A stretch of 64,000 nucleotides of DNA from Acidobacteriota bacterium. GTDB taxonomy: Bacteria; Actinomycetota; Acidimicrobiia; Acidimicrobiales; Palsa-688. A program made the translations under genes and the position numbers. The notes beneath the pieces are model-generated. The model was not told the origin of the DNA. It was given only the letters and a program-made list of their open reading frames with translations, and did no database searches. Below, in pieces: positions 1 to 8,732 of the stretch. How positions within the stretch are numbered: position 1 is the first letter of the stretch; the number at the start of each line of letters is the position of its first letter. Location: assembly GCA_028876385.1 (NCBI GenBank), contig JAGWSF010000062.1, positions 1 to 64,000 of the forward strand, given 5' to 3'.

Positions 1-60
1 CCCTGATCGGTCCCCCCGCCGGACCCTGATCGGTCCCCCGCCGGGCCTGATCGGGCCGGA
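1..60. repeat. Short tandem repeat, about 22 bp x 2.7
   Basis: Two nearly identical units (1-23 and 24-45), each starting CCCTGATCGGTCCC and ending CCGCCGG, are followed by a partial third copy starting CCTGATCGGG at 46. They lie just downstream of the minus-strand ligase that ends at 88. The role is unknown; it may be a slippage product or a 3' structural element. Confidence 0.8.
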
Positions 61-87
61 GGACCAGGGCCGGATCAGCGGACCGGT

Positions 88-1578
88 TCAGTCGGAGGCG
101 AGTTCCTGGCGGATCACCCGGCGGAGCAGCTTGCCGGTCTCGTTGTAGGGCATCTCGTCGCGGAACTGGACCAGCTTGGGGGCCTTGGTGGAGCGCAGAT
201 GGTCCCGGACCCACTGCTGGAGTTCCTCGGCGCTGCACGACGCCCCCGACTCGAGCACGACCGCGGCCGCCACCGCCTCTCCCCACTCGGAGTCGGGAAC
301 CCCCACCACGGCCGCCTCGGCCACCGCCGGATGGCGCATCAACGTGTCCTCGATCTCACCGGGTGACAGGTTCTCGCCTCCCCGGACGATGACGTCGTCG
401 AGCCGCCCGTCGAGGTACAAGAACCCGCCCTCGTCGAGATAGCCGGCGTCGCGGGTGCGGAACCAGCCGTCCTCGGTCAGGGCGCTGCGCCCGAGGTACT
501 CGCCGGCGACCTGCTCACCCCTGACCCAGACCTCACCGCGCTCGCCCTGAGCGAGGGCCACCCCGTCGGGGTCGCGGATACCCACCTCCACCGTCGGCAG
601 CGGACGGCCCACCGAGCCCAAACGGGAACGCACCGCCGGGTCGGCACTGGCCAGGGCCTGGCGATGGTCGTCGGGGGTCAGAACCGACACCGTGGAGCTG
701 GTCTCGGTCAGGCCGTAGGCGTTGACGAAGTTGACGTCGGGCAGGACCTTCATGGCCCGCTCGATGGTCTCCACGGGCATCCTCCCGCCTCCGTAGGAGA
801 GATGGCGCAGGGAGGACATGTCGCAGCCGGTGTCCTCCACCCGGTCGAGGATACGGCCGAGCATCGTGGGGACCACCATGGCCTGGGTGACCCGCTCGCT
901 CCTGACGGTGTCCACCCAACCCTCGGGGTCGAACCCGGGCATGTAGACCATTCGTCGGCCGCTGTAGAGCGACGACAGGATGGATGAGATGCCGGCGATG
1001 TGATACGGCGGAACGCTGATCAGCTGGGCCTCGTCCTCGCCGGCGGCGAGGAATTCCACACTCCCGATGATGTACGACACCAGGTGGCGGTGGCGCAGGA
1101 CTGCGGCCTTGGGTTCCCCGGTGGTCCCCGAGGTGAAGAGCAGCACGGCGATCTCGTCTGGCTCCACCCAGGGCAGATCGGCGTCGCCCGCCCCTCCCCC
1201 GGGAGGATCGAGGACCTCGGCGCGGGGGATGACGGTGAGTCCCGCCGCCGACACCCGGGACGCGGTGTCCTCGCCGGCCACCACCACACCGGGCTCCACC
1301 CGGGCCAGGATGGACGCCAACTGGTCGTCGGTGAGGCGGTAGTTGACCGGCACGAACGGCAGGCCGGCCAGCGCCGCGGCGAACAGTGAGATGGGCACGG
1401 CCTCGGAGTTGAGGTCGAGCAGCACGACGTACTGGGCGTTCGACTGCCGGAACCGTTCGGCCACCACCCGGGCCCGCTGCAGCAACCCGGCCCCGGTGAA
1501 GCCGCCCGCCTGTGAGCCGAGCACGATGCGGTCGCCGGCGCCGTCAGCGACCATTTCCAGGAGCATGGCTAAGTTCAT
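88..1578 (-). CDS. AMP-dependent acyl-CoA synthetase (class I adenylate-forming)
   Basis: Predicted to activate a carboxylic acid to its acyl-CoA through an acyl-adenylate in the cytoplasm. The 496 residues carry the family motifs in order: P-loop LLFTSGTTGEPKA (about 145-157), the AYGLTETSS motif, the hinge GRLDDVIVRGGENLSPGEIE (about 390), and a C-terminal NETGKLLRR with the catalytic lysine. The N-terminal domain is slightly short for a fatty-acyl ligase, as in small-acid ligases. The ATG at 1578 has a minus-strand -10 box TAATCT (1593-1588) ending 9 bases before it, so the mRNA is probably nearly leaderless. The acid substrate cannot be read from sequence. Confidence 0.9.
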   Translation of the reverse strand: MNLAMLLEMVADGAGDRIVLGSQAGGFTGAGLLQRARVVAERFRQSNAQYVVLLDLNSEAVPISLFAAALAGLPFVPVNYRLTDDQLASILARVEPGVVVAGEDTASRVSAAGLTVIPRAEVLDPPGGGAGDADLPWVEPDEIAVLLFTSGTTGEPKAAVLRHRHLVSYIIGSVEFLAAGEDEAQLISVPPYHIAGISSILSSLYSGRRMVYMPGFDPEGWVDTVRSERVTQAMVVPTMLGRILDRVEDTGCDMSSLRHLSYGGGRMPVETIERAMKVLPDVNFVNAYGLTETSSTVSVLTPDDHRQALASADPAVRSRLGSVGRPLPTVEVGIRDPDGVALAQGERGEVWVRGEQVAGEYLGRSALTEDGWFRTRDAGYLDEGGFLYLDGRLDDVIVRGGENLSPGEIEDTLMRHPAVAEAAVVGVPDSEWGEAVAAAVVLESGASCSAEELQQWVRDHLRSTKAPKLVQFRDEMPYNETGKLLRRVIRQELASD

Positions 1579-1605
1579 GACGCCCCGAGATTAGTGGTGA
1601 CGGCC

Positions 1606-3018
1606 TCAGGGGTGGCGGGGCAGGCGGGCCGAGTAGATGGAATACCCGTCCACGTGGCGGGCGACGGCGGTCGCCAGGAAGGTGGCGATCACGACCGGGA
1701 CCATCAAAGACAGTCCACTGCTGGTCAACTCGACCACCAGCACCAGACCGGCCAGAGGTGCCTGTAGGGCGGCGCCGAGCATGGCGGCCGACCCGACGAG
1801 GGCGAACGCCCCGACCGGCGACCCCGGCCACATCCAGGTCCAGCCCAGCCCGGCGAGGGCACCGAACACCGCGCCGGTACTCATGAACGGGGTGAACAGG
1901 CCGCCCTGGGCTCCGCTGCCCAGGCACAGAGCCGTGACGAGAGGCTTGAGGGCCCACAGCCCGAGCAGCACCCCGGCCGAGCCGATACCGAGGAAGGCCC
2001 GGTCGGCCATGTCCTTACCGTTTCCGAACAGCCCGGGGAGAGCCAGACCGGCGACGCCGAGCAGACCGAAGGCCACGGTCGGGGCGACGATGGTCGCCCG
2101 ACCCTCCAACCGATGGTGCGAGACCCAACCGATCAAGCGGATGTAGAGGCTGGCCAGAGCCCCGATCACCGGTCCGGCGACCAACGAGAAGCCCAGCACC
2201 GTGGCGCTGAAGCGGAAGTCGGGGATGTTCACGTAGGCCGGATGATGAGGAAGGTAGAGCCATGACACCGCGGTAGCCACCGCGCTGCAGGCCAGGGCGG
2301 GCAGGACGACGGGGAGGGCGATGGTGCCGAGCATGACCTCCGAAGCGAACAGCGCCCCTCCGAGCGGAACGTTGTAGACGCACGCCAGCCCGGCGCCGGC
2401 CCCGCACGCCACCAGGAGGCGCCGGTGGGCCGGGCTCATCCGGAACAGCCCGCTGGCCATCTCGCCCGACACCCCGCCCATGGCCTTGGGGGCGGCTTCG
2501 CGGCCGATGGAGGCACCCATCCCGATCACCACCTCGGAGATGGCCCCGGACAGGAGGGTCCGCCGGAACGAGAGCCGGCCCCGACCGGTCCATACGATCT
2601 CGTCGACGTCGGAGCGTTCCCCCGCCGTCCAGCGCCGCAGCAGGTACCAGGCGGGGCCGCCGAAGGCGCCGGCGACGAGCAGAGAGACCACCCGGCGCAG
2701 CCCGCTCGCCGCCGTGACCCGGGTCTGGAAGTCTCCCGGCCCGGTTCCGAAGGCCAGGTGCTGGAAGCTGAACAGTATGAACATCATCAGGTCCCCGAAC
2801 AGACCGGTCGCCACCCCGGTCAGGACCAGCGCCAACCAGAAGCGGGCGCTGTAGGGGGTGTCACCGTCGCCGGTGACGTTGGGTTGCTCCGTGGCGCCCC
2901 GTCCGGAGGGCAGGCGCCGGCTGATGAGGGGCGGAGGGACCCGAACCCGTCGCAGCAACTCGTCGTCGCCGGGAACGGAACGGCGGGTGAACCTCAAGGA
3001 CGTGGTCCGGGCGGGCAC
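1606..3018 (-). CDS. CLC-family chloride channel / H+:Cl- antiporter
   Basis: Polytopic membrane protein with many hydrophobic helices. It has the CLC filter motif GREAA (a GREGP variant that keeps the gating glutamate) and GGLFTPFMSTGAVFG (the GxFxP motif); the usual GSGIP motif is not recognisable. The open frame runs up to 3270, but the first 80 or so residues are low-complexity and overlap the divergent MFS gene, so I use the in-frame GTG at 3018 (470 aa); a TTG at 2997 is an alternative. The retained glutamate suggests proton-coupled exchange rather than a pure channel, by analogy with characterised bacterial CLCs. Confidence 0.82.
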   Translation of the reverse strand: MPARTTSLRFTRRSVPGDDELLRRVRVPPPLISRRLPSGRGATEQPNVTGDGDTPYSARFWLALVLTGVATGLFGDLMMFILFSFQHLAFGTGPGDFQTRVTAASGLRRVVSLLVAGAFGGPAWYLLRRWTAGERSDVDEIVWTGRGRLSFRRTLLSGAISEVVIGMGASIGREAAPKAMGGVSGEMASGLFRMSPAHRRLLVACGAGAGLACVYNVPLGGALFASEVMLGTIALPVVLPALACSAVATAVSWLYLPHHPAYVNIPDFRFSATVLGFSLVAGPVIGALASLYIRLIGWVSHHRLEGRATIVAPTVAFGLLGVAGLALPGLFGNGKDMADRAFLGIGSAGVLLGLWALKPLVTALCLGSGAQGGLFTPFMSTGAVFGALAGLGWTWMWPGSPVGAFALVGSAAMLGAALQAPLAGLVLVVELTSSGLSLMVPVVIATFLATAVARHVDGYSIYSARLPRHP

Positions 3019-3087
3019 CGGGTCATGGCACCGGGCGACGGTACCACCGGAGGCCTCACCTACCGGGACACCGGTCCGACCCGAACC

Positions 3088-3163
3088 CCCGACCGGCGGG
3101 AACCCCGGAGAAGTGGACCTCCCGACCGGCGGGAACACCGGATGACCGGGTGGTGTTCGAACA
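3088..3163. promoter_or_regulatory. Intergenic region with 33-bp-spaced direct repeat and TGTTCGAACA palindrome
   Basis: CCCGACCGGCGGGAAC occurs exactly at 3088-3103 and 3121-3136, a 33 bp period (about three helical turns). The perfect palindrome TGTTCGAACA (3154-3163) ends seven bases before the MFS ATG. This arrangement between divergent transporter genes is operator-like, but the regulator is unknown. Confidence 0.5.
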
Positions 3164-3169
3164 GGGGAT

Positions 3170-4648
3170 ATGACGGAAATGCCGCAGAAGCCGCGCGTCC
3201 CCGATTGGGTCGTGCTGGCCATCGCTTGTGTCGCCCAGTTCATGGTCGTGCTCGACGTGTCCATCGTCAACGTGGCCCTGCCCTCGATCGGTCGGGACCT
3301 GCACTACAGCGCCACTGGCCTGCAGTGGGTGGTGAACGCCTACGTCCTCACCTTCGCCGGTTTCTTGCTCCTCGGGGGCCGAGCCGCTGACATCTTCGGG
3401 CGGCGGCGGGTCTACCTGCTCGGCCTCGCCGTCTTCACCCTCGCCAGCCTGGCCGGGGGACTGGCCCAGAACTCCGGCTGGCTGACGGCCGCCCGCGCCG
3501 TGCAGGGCGTCGGAGGAGCCATCCTCTCCCCCGCCACCCTGACCATCATCGTCACCACCTTCTCGGGTCCTCGACTGGCCCGCGCCCTCGGGGTGTGGAG
3601 CGCCGTGGCCGGGGCCGGGGGGGCGGCCGGGTCGCTGCTCGGTGGGGTTCTCACCGCGGAGATCTCGTGGCGTTGGGTGCTCTTCGTCAACATCCCCATC
3701 GGCGCGGCCGGCATGGTGGCGGCCGCCGCCTACCTGACCGAGAGCCGCCGGGCGTCCGGTGACCGGCCCCGCCTCGACGTCGCCGGCGCCTTCGCCGTGA
3801 CCGGTGGCCTCGGCGCCTTGATCTACGCCATCGTGGGCACCAACACCCACTCGTGGGGGTCCACCCAGACCATCGTGTTCCTGCTGGTGGCGGCCGCCCT
3901 GCTGGGTGCCTTCGTCCTCATCGAGGCCCGCCTGGCCAAGGCCCCCCTGGTCCCCTTCCGGCTGTTCGCCAACCGGTCGGTCACGAGCGCCAACCTGGTC
4001 ATGTTCCTCATCGGTGCGGCCTTCTTCTCGTTCTGGTACTTCCTCTCGCTCTATCTGCAGAACGTGCTCGGCTACAGCGCGCTGCGAGCCGGGTTCGCCT
4101 TCTTCCCCCTCGCCGTCTTCATCATCGTCGGGGCGCAGGCCAGCTCACGGCTCATCGTGCGGGTCGGCGCCCGCCCTCTGCTGCAGGCCGGGACGCTGGT
4201 CGCGGTAGCCGGGTTCGCCTGGCTGTCGGCTCTCGGGCCCCACAGCTCGTACTGGGTTCACGTCGTCGGTCCGGCCTGCATGGTGGCCCTGGCCCTCGGG
4301 CTGCTGTTCACGCCGCTGGCGTCCGCCGCCACCCACGGCGTGCACTACAGCGAAGCGGGCCTGGCCTCGGGGGTCCTCAACACCTCCCGCCAGATGGGCG
4401 GTTCGCTGGGTCTGGCCGTGCTGGCGACCATCGCCACCTCGGCCGCCCACTCCTCGACGGGTAGCCCGGCGGCGGCTCTCACCCACGGCTACAGCCGGGC
4501 GTTCATCGTCGCCAGCGTGATAGCCGCCGCCGCCTTCGTGTTCTCCTTCGCCGTGCCGAGCGCTCGGCGCGCCCACCCCGAGACCGATGACGCGGCTACG
4601 GGTCCCGCCGGCGACAGCGACACGCTGGCCAGCCTCGATCCCGCCTGA
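3170..4648 (+). CDS. MFS drug exporter, DHA2 (EmrB/QacA) type
   Basis: The 492 aa protein has about 14 hydrophobic segments. It has the MFS loop motif GGRAADIFGRRR after the second helix (about residues 65-76) and an early LDVSIVNVALPSI segment typical of EmrB/QacA proton antiporters. It probably exports hydrophobic or toxic compounds across the inner membrane. The start at 3170 has a short AGGGG four bases upstream; an ATG at 3179 is possible. It is divergent from the CLC gene. The usual neighbouring TetR regulator is absent. Confidence 0.92.
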   Translation: MTEMPQKPRVPDWVVLAIACVAQFMVVLDVSIVNVALPSIGRDLHYSATGLQWVVNAYVLTFAGFLLLGGRAADIFGRRRVYLLGLAVFTLASLAGGLAQNSGWLTAARAVQGVGGAILSPATLTIIVTTFSGPRLARALGVWSAVAGAGGAAGSLLGGVLTAEISWRWVLFVNIPIGAAGMVAAAAYLTESRRASGDRPRLDVAGAFAVTGGLGALIYAIVGTNTHSWGSTQTIVFLLVAAALLGAFVLIEARLAKAPLVPFRLFANRSVTSANLVMFLIGAAFFSFWYFLSLYLQNVLGYSALRAGFAFFPLAVFIIVGAQASSRLIVRVGARPLLQAGTLVAVAGFAWLSALGPHSSYWVHVVGPACMVALALGLLFTPLASAATHGVHYSEAGLASGVLNTSRQMGGSLGLAVLATIATSAAHSSTGSPAAALTHGYSRAFIVASVIAAAAFVFSFAVPSARRAHPETDDAATGPAGDSDTLASLDPA

Positions 4649-4672
4649 GCCCCGCCGGGGCCGGGACCGTCC

Positions 4673-4699
4673 GGGGCTGACGGGGCTGACGGGGGTGAC
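4673..4699. repeat. Three 9-bp tandem units (GGGGCTGAC)
   Basis: GGGGCTGAC at 4673-4681 and 4682-4690, then GGGGGTGAC at 4691-4699, in the gap between the convergent MFS and amidohydrolase genes. It is preceded by a CCCCGCCGGGG stem that could help termination. Confidence 0.75.
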
Positions 4700-4721
4700 G
4701 GATCAGTCGAGGCTGTCGGTA

Positions 4722-5897
4722 TCAGGCCAGGGGTCGGGCCAACTCCAGCGCGTTGTCGTGGAGGACCAGGCGGCGGTCCCCGTCGGACAGCACCTTGGTC
4801 TCGGGCAGATAGTCGAGCGGCTCGGGCAGCGACTCGATGTGGGGCCAGTCGGATCCGAACATGACCCGGTCGGCGCCCATCCACTCCACCACCGACTGCA
4901 GGTCGTCCTCCCAGAACGGGTTGATCCAGATGTGCCGGCGGAAGATCTCCACCGGGTCGTCGGCGAAGTAGCCCTTCATCTTGCGCTCCTGGGAGCGCAG
5001 CTTGCGGAACAGGTCGGGCAGGAACTCGGCGCCGTTCTCCACCGAGGCCACCCGCAGTCGGGGGAAGCGGGTGAAGTGATTGGCCAGCACCATCGACAGC
5101 AGGTAGTCGTGGACGGCCTTCTCGATGGCGAAGCTCTTGATGGACGGCACCGAGCCACCCTTGAAGGTGGCGGCGAAACCGTCCACGGCGTAGCCGTCGG
5201 AGCTGGGTCCACTGTCGCCGGCGTGCACGACCAGGGTGACTCCGGCTTCGTTGAGGCGGGCCCAGAACGGGTCGAACATCGGGTCGAACGGGCTACGCCG
5301 CCCGATCTCGGTCGTGGGGGCAGCGGTGCGCATCACGATGAGCCGGGCACCCTGGTCGAGCACCCATTCCAGCTCCTCGACCGCCCAGTCGACGTCGGCC
5401 AGCGTCAGGTACGGCGCCGAGATGATCCGCCCCTGGTAGTCGAACGGCCAGTCCTCGGCCAGCCACCGGTTGAAGGCCCGGAAGGTCTTGCAGACCGCCA
5501 CCGGGTCGTGCTTGAGCAACTCCTCGTAGATCATCCCGAGGGTGGGGAACATGAAACAGCCCTCCACGCCCTGACGGTCGAGCGTCTCGACCCGGGCGTC
5601 GGGACGGTGGTACTCGGGGCGGACCGGCTCGTGGTCCTTCAGTATCTCGAGCGGGTTGAGGCCGTTGGGGTTGCCGCGGAAGTACTCGCTCAGGCAGCCG
5701 GGCTTGGCCACCGGGTCGAACGTGGCGTTGGCCACGGCCCGGCTGACCCGTCCGCCTATGACGTGGTACTGACGGCCGTCGATGGTCGCCCACTGCACGC
5801 AGCGGGGGCCGTCCTGCTTGGCCAGGTGCCTGGTGAAGGCGTCGGTCGCCTCGTAGTAGTGGTTGTCGCCATCCCACACCGGTCCCGTCGTATCCAT
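4722..5897 (-). CDS. Amidohydrolase-2 family metal-dependent hydrolase
   Basis: TIM-barrel protein of the PF04909/COG2159 group, which includes ACMSD-type decarboxylases. The first-strand motif is DGDNHYYEATDAFTRH, the middle metal-binding strand is TLVVHAGDSG, and the terminal acid is in MFGSDWPH. It is a close paralogue of the gene at 26394-27587: both share the NHYYEA.DAFTRHL and DPV.KPG.L.EYFRG blocks. I chose the ATG at 5897 (391 aa) over an upstream in-frame ATG because a TACAGT -10 box (5909-5904) ends six bases before it. A palindrome AGAACGTGTTCT overlaps this -10 box. Hydrolase versus decarboxylase cannot be decided. Confidence 0.88.
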   Translation of the reverse strand: MDTTGPVWDGDNHYYEATDAFTRHLAKQDGPRCVQWATIDGRQYHVIGGRVSRAVANATFDPVAKPGCLSEYFRGNPNGLNPLEILKDHEPVRPEYHRPDARVETLDRQGVEGCFMFPTLGMIYEELLKHDPVAVCKTFRAFNRWLAEDWPFDYQGRIISAPYLTLADVDWAVEELEWVLDQGARLIVMRTAAPTTEIGRRSPFDPMFDPFWARLNEAGVTLVVHAGDSGPSSDGYAVDGFAATFKGGSVPSIKSFAIEKAVHDYLLSMVLANHFTRFPRLRVASVENGAEFLPDLFRKLRSQERKMKGYFADDPVEIFRRHIWINPFWEDDLQSVVEWMGADRVMFGSDWPHIESLPEPLDYLPETKVLSDGDRRLVLHDNALELARPLA

Positions 5898-5903
5898 GAC
5901 ACA

Positions 5904-5920
5904 ACTGTAGAACACGTTCT
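5904..5920 (-). promoter_or_regulatory. Leaderless promoter with KstR-like palindrome
   Basis: The minus-strand -10 hexamer TACAGT (5909-5904) lies six bases before the amidohydrolase start. It is abutted by AGAACGTGTTCT (5920-5909). The wider word CAGAACGTGTTCTA fits AACnnGTT, the core of the mycobacterial KstR consensus TnnAACnnGTTnnA, with one flank mismatch. A repressor there would block RNA polymerase. Confidence 0.6.
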
Positions 5921-5983
5921 GCTTTTGGGGAAGAGGCGGCCCGTCTGGCCGAAGCCGGTCGACCTACGTAGCATCGGGGGGTC

Positions 5984-7087
5984 GTGGCCTCCTCGTCGCT
6001 GCTCTACCCCTACACGCTGGGGATGATGGCCGCCGTCAACCCGTGCGGTTTCCCTCTGCTGCCCGCCTACTCGGAGCTGTTCGTCGGCGCCGCCGGCGAG
6101 CACGACGGGCTGGCGGCACGCTCGCTGAGGGCGGTCGTGGGGGCGCTTTACGCCACCGTCGGGTTCCTGGTGCTCTTCGGGGTCCTCGGGTTGCTCACCG
6201 AGGCGGGCTGGTCGGCGGCGGTCGGGAGGTCGGCGACGGTCGCCAGCTACGTGATGGTCGGCTTCGGCGTCGCCATGGTCGCCATCGGGGTGCTGACCTT
6301 GACGCGCCGGTCGTTCAAGCTTCCCCTCCCCGAGCTCGGCACCGGCGCCGGGCTGAGGCGGCCCGCCGGCCTGGCGGTGTTCGGCTTCTCCTACGGCGTG
6401 GCATCCATCGGCTGCGCCCTACCCCTCTTCGTCGGCGGGGTGGCCGCCAGCTTCAGCCAGAGCGGCTCGTTGCGGGGGGTGACCGGCCTGCTCGCCTACG
6501 GCCTGGGGATGGGCACCATCCTGGCCGCTTTGGCCGTGGGGATGGCCGTAATGGGACGCGGTGCGGGGCGGCCGCTCAGAAGGCTGTCGCGCTGGGTGCC
6601 GCAGGCCGGCGGGGTACTGATGATCCTCATCGGTTCGTACCTGGCCTGGTACTGGGTGGCCGACATCGCCGCTCCGGGCCGGACCTTCGCCCCCCAGAGG
6701 CTGGTGGAGCGGCTCCAGTTGGACGTCGCCAACCCCATCGACGCCCACGCCCAGCTAATCGGGGCGCTCCTCGGGGCGGCGGTCATCGTGGCCGTGCTGG
6801 CCGGCGGACTGGCCCGACCGGCGCCGGCCCGGAGGAGGGAAGTACGAGACCGCCTCGGCGAGGGCCCGCTCGGCTTCGACGCTGCTGTCGCCGAGGGCCA
6901 CGGCGTAGCCGCCGGGACCCTCCAGGGGGCTGACGCTCCAACGCTCGGCGGCGGCGACCGGGGGGCGGCCGTCGCCGGCGGTCAGGGCGAACGCCACGGC
7001 TCGGTGGGCTCCGACCACCGCCGGCCCCTCCCAGCCGGGGTCACGGGTGTCCAGCGAGTGGCCGAACAGCGGCCGTCCGCCGACTGA
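5984..7087 (+). CDS. CcdA/DsbD-like thiol-disulfide membrane protein
   Basis: Integral membrane protein with about seven helices. It carries the paired CcdA cysteines in NPCGFPLLPAY (first helix) and SIGCALPLFVGG (central helix), the residues that pass reducing equivalents across the membrane for cytochrome c maturation or protein thiol reduction. The GTG at 5984 follows a TAGCAT -10 box (5969-5974) by 9 bases. The recognisable protein ends near residue 285 (about 6840). The frame then runs on for 80 low-complexity residues antisense to ureD before its stop, so the tail is doubtful and a lost stop or sequencing error is possible. Confidence 0.8.
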   Translation: MASSSLLYPYTLGMMAAVNPCGFPLLPAYSELFVGAAGEHDGLAARSLRAVVGALYATVGFLVLFGVLGLLTEAGWSAAVGRSATVASYVMVGFGVAMVAIGVLTLTRRSFKLPLPELGTGAGLRRPAGLAVFGFSYGVASIGCALPLFVGGVAASFSQSGSLRGVTGLLAYGLGMGTILAALAVGMAVMGRGAGRPLRRLSRWVPQAGGVLMILIGSYLAWYWVADIAAPGRTFAPQRLVERLQLDVANPIDAHAQLIGALLGAAVIVAVLAGGLARPAPARRREVRDRLGEGPLGFDAAVAEGHGVAAGTLQGADAPTLGGGDRGAAVAGGQGERHGSVGSDHRRPLPAGVTGVQRVAEQRPSAD

Positions 7088-7474
7088 GACCGCCAGTTCG
7101 CTGTGGAAGTGGCCCGGCCGTTCCCCTGACCGCCCGAGCACCACGACCTCCCGCCAGAAGAGCGACGCCGAGGCGTCGAGGTCGACCCGGGCCATCTGGT
7201 GGTGGTCGCTGCGCCCGGTCACCACCACCGGTTCGGGGCACCATTCCAAGCGGGCGTCGGCTCCCACCCCGACGTCGATGACCTGCTGACTGCCCCGGCC
7301 GGCCCACAGCACCGAGGCGGCGGTGGTGCGGATGGTGGCCGCCGCCCCGGGCCGCACCGTGACCGAGAGCAGCAGGTCGTCGTCACCGACCGGCGAAGCC
7401 GAGGTGCCCACCAGCCAGACTGCGCCGGCCGCCGCTCGAAACGCCACCGGAGCCGCTTCCCTCATGTGCTCCAT
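6755..7474 (-). CDS. ureD: Urease accessory protein UreD
   Basis: UreD (UreH) forms the UreD-UreF-UreG scaffold that loads nickel into apo-urease. Recognisable features are the N-terminal AAPVAFRAAAGAVWLVGTSA strand region and PGAAATIRTTAASVLWAG, matching the family's RTTAAT-type segment. It is the last gene of the operon, 38 bases after ureG. The coding frame stays open and UreD-like (SEASVTIGPGG) upstream of the ATG, but only a CTG is available there as a start, so the N-terminus is uncertain. The last 30 or so residues overlap the opposing CcdA-like gene and look non-homologous. Confidence 0.85.
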   Translation of the reverse strand: MEHMREAAPVAFRAAAGAVWLVGTSASPVGDDDLLLSVTVRPGAAATIRTTAASVLWAGRGSQQVIDVGVGADARLEWCPEPVVVTGRSDHHQMARVDLDASASLFWREVVVLGRSGERPGHFHSELAVSVGGRPLFGHSLDTRDPGWEGPAVVGAHRAVAFALTAGDGRPPVAAAERWSVSPLEGPGGYAVALGDSSVEAERALAEAVSYFPPPGRRRSGQSAGQHGHDDRRPEERPD

Positions 7475-7512
7475 CCGCCCGCCAGGGCCGATGGTGACCG
7501 AGGCCTCGGATC

Positions 7513-8109
7513 TCAGAGCAGGCCCTCGACCCAGCCGGTGACCGGAGCGGCGAGGGGGTCCTCGGCCAGGCTGACCATGACGAAAGGTCGGTCCCCGCGC
7601 TTGGCCGCGCTGTCACGTCGCATGACGTCCAGGTCGGCACCGACCATGGGGGCGAGGTCGGTCTTGTTGATGACGAGAAGGTCCGAGGAGGTGATGCCGG
7701 GGCCGCCCTTGCGGGGGACCTTGTCACCGCCGGCCACGTCGATGACGAATATCTGGTGGTCGATCAGCCCGTAGCTGAAGGTGGCCGTCAAATTGTCCCC
7801 GCCCGACTCCACGAGGACGACCTCGAGGTCGGGGAAACGCCCCTCCAGTCCCTCTACGGCCTCCAGGTTGGCGCTTATGTCGTCGCGTATGGCGGTGTGG
7901 GGGCAGCAGCCGGTTTCGACGGCCACGATCCGCTCGTCGGGCAGGACCGCCGCCCGGCGCAGGATGGCGGCGTCCTCGGCGGTGTAGATGTCGTTGGTGA
8001 CGGCGGCCACCGATCGTCCGGCCAGCCCCCGGCACAGGGCCGCCACGAGAGCCGTCTTGCCGCTGCCCACCGGTCCTCCGATCCCGATCCGTAGCGTTTC
8101 ACGAGGCAA
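7513..8109 (-). CDS. ureG: Urease accessory GTPase UreG
   Basis: SIMIBI-class GTPase that drives nickel insertion into urease. The 198 aa length is normal. Visible motifs are the P-loop GGPVGSGKT (residues 11-19), the nickel-binding CPH motif in [13 protein letters not shown], the [17 protein letters not shown] region and the guanine-specificity motif NKTDLAP. It overlaps the end of ureF by 11 bases and so is translationally coupled. Since ureE is absent from the operon, UreG may take nickel directly from another chaperone or by its own CPH site (inference). Confidence 0.96.
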   Translation of the reverse strand: MPRETLRIGIGGPVGSGKTALVAALCRGLAGRSVAAVTNDIYTAEDAAILRRAAVLPDERIVAVETGCCPHTAIRDDISANLEAVEGLEGRFPDLEVVLVESGGDNLTATFSYGLIDHQIFVIDVAGGDKVPRKGGPGITSSDLLVINKTDLAPMVGADLDVMRRDSAAKRGDRPFVMVSLAEDPLAAPVTGWVEGLL

Positions 8110-8728
8110 AGAGACGAACCTCCCATAGTGCGTGGGACTCGGCGCCGATCTCGAGGAGCGGGGCGGCGGCGGCCGGGCGGCCCCTGCTGGTGGCGACGGC
8201 CTCGATCTGATCGGCCAGGCGGCCCAGCACCGACGCCACCGCGAAGGGGTCCAGGCCGAGCAGCCGGGTGGCCGCCCACGCCGGTCCGGTCACCGACGCC
8301 GAGGCCGCCAGCAGGGCCGCGTCACCGGCGCCGAGCCCGGCGGCGAGAGCCACCGCCCCCAGCGCCACCGGCCACATCGGCGCGTCCGGTAGGCCGGCGA
8401 GAATATCGGCGCCCTGCGGCCAGACCGAGCGAGCGGCGCGGGCCACGCCGCGACCCTGGGCCCGGCTGGCCCGGCGCTGGGCTTGAGACGGCGTCCGGGC
8501 GGCCACCTCGGCGTCCAACCGGGCCCGGTCGGCGCCCTCCTCGGCGGACGCGGCGGCGAAGGCCGCGTCCACCCGCCCGGTGGTGTGGAGGCGGCCTACC
8601 AGCCACCCCTCCAGGGTGCCGACGTCCCCCACGGCGCGGCGCGCCACGGCCTCCTCCAGGCCACCGGAGTGGGCGTAGCCGCCGGTCGGCAGCCGGCTGT
8701 CCGCCAACAGAAGGAAAGCGGCGTTCAC
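8099..8728 (-). CDS. ureF: Urease accessory protein UreF
   Basis: All-helical protein that gates GTP hydrolysis in the UreDFG nickel-loading complex. The family N-terminal signature [20 protein letters not shown] is present, followed by alanine-rich helices ending near WEVRLFAS; 209 aa is normal to slightly short. It starts four bases after the ureC stop and overlaps ureG by 11 bases. Confidence 0.93.
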   Translation of the reverse strand: MNAAFLLLADSRLPTGGYAHSGGLEEAVARRAVGDVGTLEGWLVGRLHTTGRVDAAFAAASAEEGADRARLDAEVAARTPSQAQRRASRAQGRGVARAARSVWPQGADILAGLPDAPMWPVALGAVALAAGLGAGDAALLAASASVTGPAWAATRLLGLDPFAVASVLGRLADQIEAVATSRGRPAAAAPLLEIGAESHALWEVRLFAS

Positions 8729-8732
8729 GGTG

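Noticed and set aside
3154-3163. TGTTCGAACA as an actinobacterial SOS (LexA) box
   Set aside because: LexA boxes need GAAC-N4-GTTC spacing; this is a contiguous GTTCGAAC palindrome.
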